39,054 nt of DNA from DATKZH01 sp964475955 (GTDB lineage Bacteria > Planctomycetota > Planctomycetia > Pirellulales > Thermoguttaceae): the NCBI GenBank assembly GCA_964475955.1, contig CAYYZY010000058.1, forward strand, positions 1 through 39,054, written 5' to 3'. Made by a program: the position numbers and the translations under genes. Shown here in pieces: positions 24,385-32,375 of this stretch. Position 1 is the first letter of the stretch. The number at the start of each line of letters is the position of its first letter. The notes under the pieces were generated by a model that made no database searches, was not told the DNA's origin, and saw only the letters and a list, made by a program, of their open reading frames with translations.

Positions 24385-24948
24385 ATGCTTGCCAAAGACA
24401 TCAAACGGGGGAGCATCGTCAACTACGGCGACGCGCCCTGCATGATCGAGAGCGTCGCGGTGCAGACGCCGTCGGCGCGGGGGGCCAACACGTTTTACAA
24501 GTACCGCGCGCGGAACCTGATCACCACACAGAAGGTCGACCTCACGCTGCGCGGCGGCGAGTCGCTCGACGAGGCCGACTTCGAACGCCACGCCGTTCAG
24601 TATATGTACGCCGACGCCACCCACCTGCACTTCCTCGACCAGGTCGACTACAACCAGTACGCGCTGGCCAGGGAAGACCTGGCCGACGAGAGCAAGTACC
24701 TCACCGAAGACCTCGAAGGCGTGCAGGCGCTCATCTACAACGAGGAGTGCGTGGGCATCCAGTTGCCGCTGACGGTCCAGCTTCGCGTCGTCGAGTGCGA
24801 CCCGGGCGTGAAGGGCGACTCGGCGACCAGCCGGACCAAGCCGGCCACGCTGGAGACCGGGCTCGTGGTGCAGGTGCCCGAATACCTCAGCAAGGGTGAA
24901 GTCGTCAAGGTCGACACGCGCACCGGGCAGTATCTCTCGCGCGCCTGA
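24385..24948 (+). CDS. Elongation factor P-like protein (YeiP/EfpL type)
   Basis: A 187-residue, three-domain EF-P relative that binds the ribosome E site and helps peptide bond formation on difficult sequences. The tip loop of domain I reads TPSARGANTFYK with Arg at residue 32; classical EF-P has PGKG with a modified Lys. SP[TS]ARGAxTxYK is the signature of the YeiP/EfpL branch. GLVVQVPEYLSKGE near the C-terminus also fits YeiP better than EF-P. VECDPGVKGDSATSRTKPATLETG is the conserved domain II/III region. ATG 24385 follows AAAGGAGG by 10 nt, the best ribosome-binding site in the window. No EarP-like or EpmA-like modification gene lies nearby. The branch assignment is by motif, not phylogeny. 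Confidence 0.88.
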   Translation: MLAKDIKRGSIVNYGDAPCMIESVAVQTPSARGANTFYKYRARNLITTQKVDLTLRGGESLDEADFERHAVQYMYADATHLHFLDQVDYNQYALAREDLADESKYLTEDLEGVQALIYNEECVGIQLPLTVQLRVVECDPGVKGDSATSRTKPATLETGLVVQVPEYLSKGEVVKVDTRTGQYLSRA

Positions 24949-24987
24949 CGGGGCGCGCCGCCGGTCGGCGCCACGGTTCGGCCCCGT

Positions 24988-25015
24988 TTGCGATCCCCGT
25001 CCAAAGGGGCATAAT
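24988..25015 (+). promoter_or_regulatory. Candidate promoter of the two-component operon
   Basis: TTGCGA (24988-24993), 16-bp spacer, CATAAT (25010-25015). The -10 matches in 5 of 6 and the -35 in 4 of 6 positions. Confidence 0.4.
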
Positions 25016-25131
25016 GGGGGATGAGTGCCGCGTAAGGTGGCATGGTGTCGGGGTTGGGGATTCGTCCGATTGTGGGGCCGTGGCCGGGCCGTGGAGGCAT
25101 GGCCGCGGGCCGGCGGCGCGCGAGGAGCAGT

Positions 25132-27006
25132 GTGAGAATCCGATTCCTCGATCGATTGCAGGTGAGCGTGACGCTCGTCTTCCTCCTGGTGTCGCTGGTG
25201 CCGCTGGGGGTCGTCAGCGTGTTCGGGTTGCGCACGGCCGACAAGGTCGTCACCCACATCGTTACCAACGAGCTGGAGAACGTGGCTTCGGAGAAGCAGG
25301 CGCTTTTGGAGCGCTGGATCACCGAACGCGAAGCCGATTTGGCCGTCGTCGCCGGGTCGGCGCCCGTCGGAACGCTCGACGCGCCGCAGATCGCCCCGTA
25401 CGTCACGCTCGTCCAGCGGCAGTACGGCGTGTACGACCGTTTCGTGATCGCCGGGCGGGACGGCCGGGTGATCGTCGACACGGCCGACGACTCGCCCCGC
25501 TCCTGCGCGGACGAGACGTGGTACCAGCTCGCCATGGAGGGGCGGCCGTACACCTCCGACATCCGACTGGCGCCCCAGCGACGCGGCTCCGTGTTCCTGC
25601 TCTCCGAGCCGATCCCGGGCGACGACGGCCGGGCGCGGGGCGCCGTCTGCGCGACGGTCGACACCCGCGCGATCCTGGCCCAGGTATTGCGCGTCTCGCT
25701 GGGGGCGACCGGGGAATGTTACCTGGTCGACCGGACGGGCACGTTTCTGGCCCACAAGGAGCCCCGCCGGATTCTTCGCGAGAACATCGCCCAGTCGGAG
25801 AGCTTCACGAACATTTTTGGAGAAGACTGGGCGGGGCCGATCTACACCGACTACCGGGGGATCGCGGTTTTGGGGGCTTCCCGGCCGGTGGCCGGGACGG
25901 AGTGGTACATCGTCGTCGAGCAGGACCGCGACGAGGCGTTCGCCGAATCGTACCGGCTGTCGCGCAACATCTACGTGGGGATCGCGGCGACCGTGATCGG
26001 GGTGACCGGCCTTTCGTGGCTCCTGGCGGGCTACGTGACGGCCCCGATCCGCGCCTTGAGCGAAGCGGCCCACGGGCTGGCGCGCGGCGAATTCGAGCAT
26101 GCGCTGCTGGACACCCCCCCGCGGCGGCGCGACGAGATCGGGGCCCTCCACGCGGCGTTCGGCCACATGGCCCATCAGTTGAAGGATCGCCACCTGCGGC
26201 TCCAGACGCGCGTCGGGCTCACCGAGGCCGAACTCCGCAAGGTCGAGGCCCGGCTAAAGGGCACCCTCGAGGCGGCCGCCCGGTCGGAACGCCTCGCGGC
26301 CCTGGGGCGGTTGGCCTCCGGCGTGGCGCACGAGGTCCGCACGCCGCTCACCTCGCTGAAGCTGTTCCTGCAATCCGTTCAAGACGACATCGCCGTCTCG
26401 CCCGAACAAAGCGAAGACTACCGCGTCGCCATGCGCCAGGTCGCCCGCATCGAAGCCACGATCAACCACTTCCTCAACTTCGCCCGGCCGCAGGCGCCGG
26501 TGCTGGTGGACGTCGATTTCGTCCGGCTGCTGGACGAGGCCTTGGAGGTGGTGCAGCCGCGCGCGAACCAGCAGGAGGTCGAGGTCGAACGGCGGATCGA
26601 ACCTTCCCTGCCGACGGTGCGGGGCGACCTGCGCCAGTTGGGCGAGGTGCTCGTGAACCTGTTCGTCAATGCCCTGGAAGCGATGCCCGACGGGGGCCGG
26701 CTGACGATCGCCGTCGCGACCGAACCCGATCCGACCCGCGCCGACCGGGTGCGGATCGACGTCTCCGACACGGGGCCGGGCATCGCGCAAGAGGACCTCG
26801 ATCGGCTGTTCGAGCCGTTCTACACCACCAAGGCGGCCGGCTCCGGCTTGGGGCTGGCCATCACGGGCGGCATCGTCGAGCGGCACGGCGGTTCCCTCCA
26901 CGTCGAGTCCCGCCTCGGCCGCGGCACCACGTTCTCCGTCCGTCTTCCCACGGCCGACGCGCCAAGGACGTCCGAGCATGAGCAAGATCCTGATTGTCGA
27001 CAATGA
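25132..27006 (+). CDS. Membrane sensor histidine kinase (NtrB/ZraS-like)
   Basis: A 624-residue sensor kinase. TM1 is at about 11-32 (VTLVFLLVSLVPLGVVSVFG). An extracytoplasmic double-Cache-type domain follows at about 33-280 (YDRFVIAGRDGRVIVDT, GECYLVDRTGTFLAH). TM2 is at about 285-305 with a HAMP linker to about 365, and a coiled coil. The phospho-acceptor is H400 in SGVAHEVRTPLTSLKLFL. The ATPase has NALEAM (N box), DTGPGI (G1), FEPFYTTK and GSGLGLAI. It should autophosphorylate and pass phosphate to the overlapping response regulator. GTG 25132 has AGGAG 4 nt upstream and puts TM1 at the N-terminus; ATG 25042 would add 30 residues and is the alternative. Confidence 0.9.
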   Translation: MRIRFLDRLQVSVTLVFLLVSLVPLGVVSVFGLRTADKVVTHIVTNELENVASEKQALLERWITEREADLAVVAGSAPVGTLDAPQIAPYVTLVQRQYGVYDRFVIAGRDGRVIVDTADDSPRSCADETWYQLAMEGRPYTSDIRLAPQRRGSVFLLSEPIPGDDGRARGAVCATVDTRAILAQVLRVSLGATGECYLVDRTGTFLAHKEPRRILRENIAQSESFTNIFGEDWAGPIYTDYRGIAVLGASRPVAGTEWYIVVEQDRDEAFAESYRLSRNIYVGIAATVIGVTGLSWLLAGYVTAPIRALSEAAHGLARGEFEHALLDTPPRRRDEIGALHAAFGHMAHQLKDRHLRLQTRVGLTEAELRKVEARLKGTLEAAARSERLAALGRLASGVAHEVRTPLTSLKLFLQSVQDDIAVSPEQSEDYRVAMRQVARIEATINHFLNFARPQAPVLVDVDFVRLLDEALEVVQPRANQQEVEVERRIEPSLPTVRGDLRQLGEVLVNLFVNALEAMPDGGRLTIAVATEPDPTRADRVRIDVSDTGPGIAQEDLDRLFEPFYTTKAAGSGLGLAITGGIVERHGGSLHVESRLGRGTTFSVRLPTADAPRTSEHEQDPDCRQ

Positions 27007-28420
27007 CGACGGGCTGGTGCATTTCCTCACACGGCTCTTCGTCAAGCAGGGCCACGAGGTCGCCAGTTGCGCCGACGGCGCCTCGAGCCTGGAGCTGCTC
27101 CGATCCGAAGCGTTCGACCTGATCCTGCTCGACTACAAGATGCCCGGCCTCAACGGGCTGGAGACGCTCGCCGAGATCAAGCGCGCCCCGATCCGCACGC
27201 CCGTCATCGTGATGACCGCCTACGGCACCACGGAGACGGCCATCGAGGCGATGAAGCTCGGCGCTTACGACTACCTGCTCAAACCGTTCGACGCCGAGGG
27301 GCTCAAACGCCTCGCCACCGACGCGCTCGAAGTCAACCGCCTGATGAAGGAGATCGTCAGCCTCCCCAACTCGGTGACCAAGGTCGTGCCCGCCGCACGC
27401 GGCCTGGTCCGAATCGTCGGCACCAGCCGCCGCATGCAGGAGGTCTTCAAGCTCATCGGCCGGGTGGCCGAGAAGGACGTGACCGTGCTGATCACCGGCG
27501 AGAGCGGCACGGGTAAGGAGCTGGTGGCCCGGGCGATCTACCACCACAGCCACCGCGGCGCCCACCCGTTCATGGCCGTCAACTGCGCCTCGATCCCCGA
27601 CACGCTGTTCGAAAGCGAGCTGTTCGGCTACGAGCGGGGGGCGTTCACCGGGGCATACCGCTCGTACGTGGGCAAGTTCGAGCGGTGCCATGAAGGGACC
27701 CTCTTTTTCGACGAAGTCGGCGACATGTCGATGAGCACCCAGGCCAAGGTCCTCCGCGTCCTCCAGGGAGGGGAATTTGAGCGCCTCGGCGGGAGCGAGA
27801 AGATCGCCGTCGACGTCCGCATCCTCGCCGCCACCAACAAGAACCTGGAAGAGGAGGTCGAGGCCGGCCGGTTTCGCGAGGACCTCTACTACCGGCTCAA
27901 GGTCATCTCCATCGAACTGCCTCCTTTGCGCGAGCGCCTCGACGACGTGCCGGCCCTGGTCAACTACTTCGTCGGCCGCTTCTCCGCCGACTACGGCAAG
28001 TCGGTCCTCTACGTCGCCGACCAGACCATCCACAAGCTGAAATCCTACGCCTGGCCCGGCAACGTCCGCGAGCTGGAAAACTGCCTCCGCCGGGCCGTCC
28101 TGATGTGCAAGGGCGACGTGCTGTTGGCCGAGCACGTACACTTCGAGGCCGAGCGCGACGGCGCCTCGGGCGCCACCTCCCACGAATCCCTCCGCGACAA
28201 CCTCAAGCAGCACGTGGCCGAATTGATGCCCGAAATCCTCCGCGTGGCCGCCGAAGGCGCCGAGGTCAACGTCCTCGACCTGGTCGAGGAGGCGATCATC
28301 GCCCGGGCGCTCGAAGCGTGCGGCAACAACCAGGTCCAGACGGCGCGGATGCTGGGCATCAGCCGCAACACGCTGCGCCACCGCATCCAGAAGTACGAGC
28401 TCGGCTCGTCAGACACCTGA
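26978..28420 (+). CDS. NtrC-family sigma-54-dependent response regulator
   Basis: A 480-residue regulator overlapping the kinase gene by 29 bp. The receiver domain has D8/D10 and phospho-acceptor D52 (LLDYKMPG), Thr in VIVMTAYG and Lys in YLLKPFD. An AAA+ domain lies at about 140-385: Walker A GESGTGKE, the sigma-54 contact loop GAFTGA at about 221-226, Walker B GTLFFDEVGDM and the arginine-finger region LYYRL. The C-terminal Fis-type helix-turn-helix is ALEACGNNQVQTARMLGISRNTLRHRIQKY. It should activate sigma-54 promoters when phosphorylated. I did not find a convincing -24/-12 site in the window, so targets are elsewhere or divergent in sequence. Confidence 0.94.
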   Translation: MSKILIVDNDDGLVHFLTRLFVKQGHEVASCADGASSLELLRSEAFDLILLDYKMPGLNGLETLAEIKRAPIRTPVIVMTAYGTTETAIEAMKLGAYDYLLKPFDAEGLKRLATDALEVNRLMKEIVSLPNSVTKVVPAARGLVRIVGTSRRMQEVFKLIGRVAEKDVTVLITGESGTGKELVARAIYHHSHRGAHPFMAVNCASIPDTLFESELFGYERGAFTGAYRSYVGKFERCHEGTLFFDEVGDMSMSTQAKVLRVLQGGEFERLGGSEKIAVDVRILAATNKNLEEEVEAGRFREDLYYRLKVISIELPPLRERLDDVPALVNYFVGRFSADYGKSVLYVADQTIHKLKSYAWPGNVRELENCLRRAVLMCKGDVLLAEHVHFEAERDGASGATSHESLRDNLKQHVAELMPEILRVAAEGAEVNVLDLVEEAIIARALEACGNNQVQTARMLGISRNTLRHRIQKYELGSSDT

Positions 28421-28718
28421 CGCCCCGCCCTGCTGCTGTGCCACCAATCGGGCCGCGAGTGCGCGCATCGCCGCAACGCGTTTTCGTGAAAGGACTTAGG
28501 GGGCATTGACTCGACCGCGGGCCTCGGTCGATGGTGGACTGCCAACACCGTGGAGCCGCAACCGGTGCCGTCCGTCCGTCCATGCCCGCTTCCTATCCGT
28601 TGCGCTGACAAGGACTTGCGGCGAGCCGTCCCTTGGGTTCGCACTCGGCACGGATGTTGCATCGCATCTCTCGCGCGACCCGCTGCTTTGCGCCAATCGT
28701 CGGCATAGTGAGGAGATG

Positions 28719-28922
28719 ATGCGCCAGGTCGTCTGTGCACGCTGCAAGAGACGTCGCCACTGCAAATTTCGCCAACCCGGAACCTGGGTCGTGGAATGCG
28801 AGTTCTTTGAACTGGAGGCCGGGCCGACGACGTTCGACGCCTTTGGCTGGCCGCGCGACGACGCGCCGCGCCAGGGCACGGGCCGGCCCGCGCCCGAGCG
28901 CGCCGGCCTGCGCGCACGTTGA
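28719..28922 (+). CDS. Small four-cysteine (zinc-ribbon-like) protein
   Basis: A 67-residue candidate with Cys spacing C-x2-C-x5-C-x11-C (VVCARCKRRRHCKF then VVECEFFEL), which suits a single zinc site. The basic stretch KRRRHCKFR could touch nucleic acid. AGGAG lies 3 nt before ATG 28719; ATG 28716 is also possible. The frame remains open far upstream, but there the codon use is poor. It precedes the hypothetical gene at 28982 by 59 bp and may share its transcript. I recognise no family. Confidence 0.45.
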   Translation: MRQVVCARCKRRRHCKFRQPGTWVVECEFFELEAGPTTFDAFGWPRDDAPRQGTGRPAPERAGLRAR

Positions 28923-28981
28923 CGGAGCCCCCGCTCCCTTGGGCCGGCCGAATCCCACCCGCCCTGCGAGAGAGGCAAGCC

Positions 28982-29299
28982 ATGGAAAACCCGAAGACGT
29001 TCCGCCTGCCCGAAGAACCCCGATTCCAGGAGGTGCTCAAACCGAACGGCCGTTCCGCCGAACGCGCGCTGAAAAACTTCCGGTACGTGGTCGGCGCCGT
29101 CGACGACGATGCGCTTCGGGCGTGGGAAGACCTGTGGAACGAGCTGCGGCAGGGAGTCACCCCCGGCGGCATGGTCCTCCCCGAGATGGCCAAGGGGTTC
29201 GTTCCGACCTGCGGCTGGCCCGAATTCCTGGAGAAGTTCTTCCTCTTGAAGCACTATCTTGATTACATCCAGCGCTTCTGCGACCCCTCCAACGTGTAG
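28982..29299 (+). CDS. Hypothetical protein, 105 residues
   Basis: Starts MENPKTFRLPEEPRF at ATG 28982 with GAGAGG 6 nt upstream. Predicted mostly helical and soluble, without signal peptide. The most distinctive part is VLPEMAKGFVPTCGWPEFLEKFFLLKHYLDYIQRFC near the C-terminus, with a Cys-Gly-Trp-Pro and aromatic-rich helix. Codon use agrees with neighbouring real genes. Function unknown. Confidence 0.7.
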   Translation: MENPKTFRLPEEPRFQEVLKPNGRSAERALKNFRYVVGAVDDDALRAWEDLWNELRQGVTPGGMVLPEMAKGFVPTCGWPEFLEKFFLLKHYLDYIQRFCDPSNV

Positions 29300-29327
29300 C
29301 AACGGCTCATCAACGACTGCTGTCGCA

Positions 29328-29380
29328 ATGGTCGTTTTTCGCTCCGCGAAAAGACGTTTGTTCGCGGAGCGAACAACGAC
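29328..29380. repeat. REP-like element, copy 3 (best preserved)
   Basis: Arms 29331-29350 and 29361-29380 pair at 19 of 20 positions with a 10-nt loop. Each arm contains the dyad TTCGC-TCC-GCGAA or its complement, and the outer ends are GTCGTT/AACGAC. It lies 29 bp past the stop of the hypothetical gene. Confidence 0.9.
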
Positions 29381-29400
29381 ACTTGTTGCCTTGACAATCC

Positions 29401-29545
29401 CTAAATCACCGTGCGCGATTCGGCGACACCCACTGTAGGGAACGCCCTCCGCGGCGTTCCACTTCTTCCACAAGCCCGGAACGGCACAGAGGCCGTTCCC
29501 TACAGTCGCGTCCCGCGCGCCGCGGAATCGCGCACGGTCATTTAG
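29401..29545. mobile_element. MITE-like palindromic element A, copy 1
   Basis: A 145-bp non-coding element. Its 25-bp terminal inverted repeats (29401-29425, 29521-29545) match at 23 of 25 positions and begin CTAAATCACCGTGCGCGATT and end CATTTAG. Inner arms ACTGTAGGGAACG and CGTTCCCTACAGT also pair. TA occurs at both ends, as expected for IS630/Tc1-type target duplication. A related copy follows gdhA at 31004 and a half copy is at 38801. Confidence 0.8.
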
Positions 29546-29615
29546 AACCGGGCAGGCAGGAAGCCTCGCCTGTTGAAGTGAACCACCAACTGCGAACGTG
29601 AGGAGAAATCATCCG

Positions 29616-31007
29616 ATGTACCAGTCCACCACCGTGCTTGCCGCTCCCCCCAAGGCGTCCCCCGCCACGACCACCGCCGTGAACCGGTTCCTGGACGAGG
29701 TGGTCGCGAAGAACCCGGGCGAGCGCGAGTTCCACCAGGCCGTCCGCGAGGTGGTCGAATCGGTCATGCCCGTCGTGCTCTCAACGCCCGCCTACCGCGA
29801 GGCCCGAGTGCTCGAGCGGATGGTGGAGCCGGAGCGGGTGATCATGTTCCGCGTGCCCTGGACCGACGACCGCGGCGAGGTGCAGATCAACCGCGGATTC
29901 CGCGTCGAGATGAACAGCGCGATCGGGCCGTACAAGGGGGGGCTGCGGTTCCATTCCACGGTCAATCTCGGCGTGCTTAAGTTCCTCGCCTTCGAGCAGG
30001 TGTTCAAGAACAGCCTCACCACGCTGCCGATGGGCGGCGGCAAGGGGGGCTCCGACTTCGACCCGAAGGGCAAGAGCGACGCCGAGGTCATGCGCTTCTG
30101 CCAGGCGTTCATGAGTGAGCTGTTCCGGCACATCGGTCCCGACACCGACGTTCCGGCCGGCGATATCGGCGTCGGCGCCCGCGAAATCGGCTTCCTCTTC
30201 GGCCAGTACAAGAAACTGGCCAACCGGTTCTGCGGCGTGCTGACCGGCAAAGGCCTCAGCTTCGGCGGCTCGATGGTCCGCCCGGAGGCCACCGGATACG
30301 GCGCCGTCTATTTCGCCCAGGAAATGCTCGCCACCCGCGGCGAAGGCTTTGAGGGCAAGGTGGCGGCCGTTTCGGGATCGGGCAACGTGGCCCAGTACAC
30401 CGTCGAGAAGCTGCTCCAGCTCGGGGCGAAGGCGATCACGCTCTCCGACTCCGGCGGCACCGTCGTCGACCGGGACGGGATCGACGAGGAGAAGCTCGCC
30501 TGGGTCATGGGACTGAAGAACGTCCGCCGCGACCGCATTCGCGAGTACGCCGAGCATTTCGAGCGGGCGGAGTTCTATCCCGACTGCAAGCCGTGGAGCG
30601 TCCGCTGCGACCTGGCCTTTCCCAGCGCCACGCAGAACGAACTCGACGGCGACGACGCGCGGACGCTCGTCAAGAACGGTTGCGTCTGCGTCAGCGAGGG
30701 AGCCAATATGCCCTGCACGCCCGAGGCCATCGACGTGTTCCACGAGGCGAAGATTCTCTACGGGCCGGGCAAGGCCGCCAACGCCGGGGGCGTGGCCGTC
30801 TCGGGGCTCGAGATGACCCAGAACGCCGGCTGCATGCGGCGCTCCCGGGACGACGTCGACCGCCAACTCCGCGAGATCATGCGGTCCATCCACCAGAACT
30901 GCGTCCTCTACGGCAACAGCGGCGCCCACACCAACTACGTCCACGGCGCAAACGTGGCCGGTTTCGTCAAAGTCGCCGACGCGATGCTCCAGCAGGGCGT
31001 CGTCTGA
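29616..31007 (+). CDS. gdhA: NADP-type glutamate dehydrogenase
   Basis: A 463-residue hexameric-type enzyme joining ammonium to 2-oxoglutarate to give glutamate, cytoplasmic. Substrate-site lysines are K107 (IGPYKGGLRFH), K131 (FEQVFKNSLTTLPMGGGKGG) and K143; the catalytic Asp is D183 (PAGDIGVGAREIG). The Rossmann motif is SGSGNVAQY, followed by LSDSGGTVVD. This pattern is that of the NADP-dependent E. coli GdhA group. The C-terminus (GFVKVADAMLQQGVV) is complete. ATG 29616 has AGGAG 10 nt upstream. The upstream MITE ends 70 bp before the start, and the downstream MITE begins within the stop codon region. No ammonium-regulation site was seen. Confidence 0.96.
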   Translation: MYQSTTVLAAPPKASPATTTAVNRFLDEVVAKNPGEREFHQAVREVVESVMPVVLSTPAYREARVLERMVEPERVIMFRVPWTDDRGEVQINRGFRVEMNSAIGPYKGGLRFHSTVNLGVLKFLAFEQVFKNSLTTLPMGGGKGGSDFDPKGKSDAEVMRFCQAFMSELFRHIGPDTDVPAGDIGVGAREIGFLFGQYKKLANRFCGVLTGKGLSFGGSMVRPEATGYGAVYFAQEMLATRGEGFEGKVAAVSGSGNVAQYTVEKLLQLGAKAITLSDSGGTVVDRDGIDEEKLAWVMGLKNVRRDRIREYAEHFERAEFYPDCKPWSVRCDLAFPSATQNELDGDDARTLVKNGCVCVSEGANMPCTPEAIDVFHEAKILYGPGKAANAGGVAVSGLEMTQNAGCMRRSRDDVDRQLREIMRSIHQNCVLYGNSGAHTNYVHGANVAGFVKVADAMLQQGVV

Positions 31008-31146
31008 ATCACGCTGCGCGATTCCTGGGCGCGGGGGATACGACTGTAGGGAACGGCCTCCGCGGCGTTCCGGAATCGCCGAGAAGCCGGAACGTTGCGG
31101 AGGGCGTCCCTACAGTTGGTGTCAGCCGGTCGCGCACGGTCATTTA
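31004..31146. mobile_element. MITE-like palindromic element A, copy 2
   Basis: Same order and orientation as copy 1: CTGAATCACGCTGCGCGATT at the left, CGCGCACGGTCATTTA at the right, with inner ACTGTAGGGAACG and CGTCCCTACAGT arms. Its first bases include the gdhA stop codon TGA (31005-31007). The left end is more diverged than in copy 1. Confidence 0.75.
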
Positions 31147-31287
31147 ATGCTTCATCCATCGTGAAGCCGAAATCGCGTGCCGTGTCCACGCCTGCGCGGG
31201 CACGGTGCGGGCATTCGTGGCGTGGCTCGAGGCGCGGTCTGGCCGGCCACGGGCGCTTCGCAGGACGGTCGACGCCGGCGCGATCGG

Positions 31288-31368
31288 TTACAGCATGGCC
31301 TCGAAATAGGTCCAGTACGCGACCCAGGCTGCCGCACCCAATACGATCAGGTCACAAAGCACTTTCAT
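31288..31368 (-). CDS. 26-residue single-pass membrane peptide
   Basis: Reads MKVLCDLIVLGAAAWVAYW and then TYFEAML, ending in TAA. It is one hydrophobic helix with a short charged N-terminus and an acidic C-terminal end. AGAGGA lies 7 nt before the ATG, which is good for this genome. No longer in-frame start is credible. It is similar in size to known bacterial micro-membrane proteins such as those beside transporters, but its neighbours are spacer DNA. The call rests on the start signal and hydrophobicity only. Confidence 0.45.
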   Translation of the reverse strand: MKVLCDLIVLGAAAWVAYWTYFEAML

Positions 31369-31955
31369 CGTTCGATCCTCTTCAGTTCTCATGACGTGAG
31401 CGAACTGCCTCCCGATACGAAGGCGACTTGATGCACCCGATGTGCCAATCGGGTCGCCGGGAGGGCAGATTCTCGCAAGTCGCCCTCCATCCTTGTATTG
31501 CGGAAGTGTTCGGCGGCCCGCCACGCTTCACGTCTCGTGCCGGTGTGTTGTCATCATGGAGGGCGCCGGTGCGTAGACGCGGCGCCGTCGGATCCTCAAA
31601 CGGGCCACCGGGTGGTCGATGCCGATTGTGCGGCTTCTACCGATTGACGCGACACCACGTCGCCGGGAAGCTGGTCCTCTCAGGCCCGTATGAATCTGGT
31701 TATCCGGATACCCTTAGGCGGTCCGCTCCGCGCAAGCCGGCGCAAGTTGCACAAAGGCAACGTCCCTTCGCCCTTCGCCGTCTGCACGCAAACCTCCTGG
31801 GGGCTACGGGTTGCGACGGGATGCGCGAAGCCCCCGCCCTTCGGGCCTGCAAAAAGGCAACGATTGCGTTTGCCTTGCGGCCAACTGCGATCCATCTTTG
31901 CTCAGGCAAGGTGTGTGCCCTTGTGGGCGAAGCGACAAAGAACAGGAGTCACCAG
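31369..31955. other. Gene-free spacer
   Basis: These 587 bp show no convincing gene. There is a G/C-rich dyad near 31563-31591 (GGCGCCG/CGGCGCC). The right part (from about 31740) should contain the promoter and leader of the secreted protein, but no clear boxes are visible. Confidence 0.45.
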
Positions 31956-32375
31956 ATGCGATCGATTCACGGGCTTCTTGCGGTCGTCGTGGTTTGCGGC
32001 GCAGCGGGCATGGCGGCAGGCGGCAATTCGTATTGGGGGGATGCGATGGGTTGCGGCGGTTGCGGCGCGTATGCCGCGCCGGCCTGCGCCGCCCCGTCGT
32101 ACGGTCTCGTGCCCGGCTGCTGCGAATTTCCCCCCTCGTGCTGCTACCACGTGTGGGACGGGTACTGCCAGGAGCGGGCCTACTGGCTCGCACGCTGCTG
32201 CGGGGCGGGCGCCTGCGGTTACGGCGCGGCCCCGTTTGGCGGCGTTGGGCCGGGCTGCCCAGCGTGCCAAACCGAGGTGCCGGCGGTCGAGCCGACGCCC
32301 GACGCGCCGCCGGCCCCCCCAGCGGAGCCGGCTCCCCCCGATCCCGCCTACGAAACGCCTCCCGCTAAGAAGTAG
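31956..32375 (+). CDS. Secreted Cys-rich protein with proline-rich tail
   Basis: A 139-residue protein. Signal peptide at about 1-22 (IHGLLAVVVVCGAAGMAAG). The mature core contains many Cys (MGCGGCGAYAAPACAAP, GCCEFPPSCCYHVWDGYCQER, ARCCGAGACGYG, GPGCPACQTE). The last 40 residues are a Pro/Ala/Glu tail (PTPDAPPAPPAEPAPPDP). CAGGAG lies 8 nt before ATG 31956. Paired cysteines suggest a disulfide-linked envelope protein, comparable in style to the YTV protein of this window. No family is named. Monocistronic. Confidence 0.75.
   Translation: MRSIHGLLAVVVVCGAAGMAAGGNSYWGDAMGCGGCGAYAAPACAAPSYGLVPGCCEFPPSCCYHVWDGYCQERAYWLARCCGAGACGYGAAPFGGVGPGCPACQTEVPAVEPTPDAPPAPPAEPAPPDPAYETPPAKK

Noticed and set aside
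25010..25042. ATG 25042 as the start of the sensor kinase
   Set aside because: It would add a non-conserved-looking 30-residue Gly/Arg stretch; GTG 25132 has a better-placed AGGAG. The promoter at 24988 allows either, so this remains a minor doubt.
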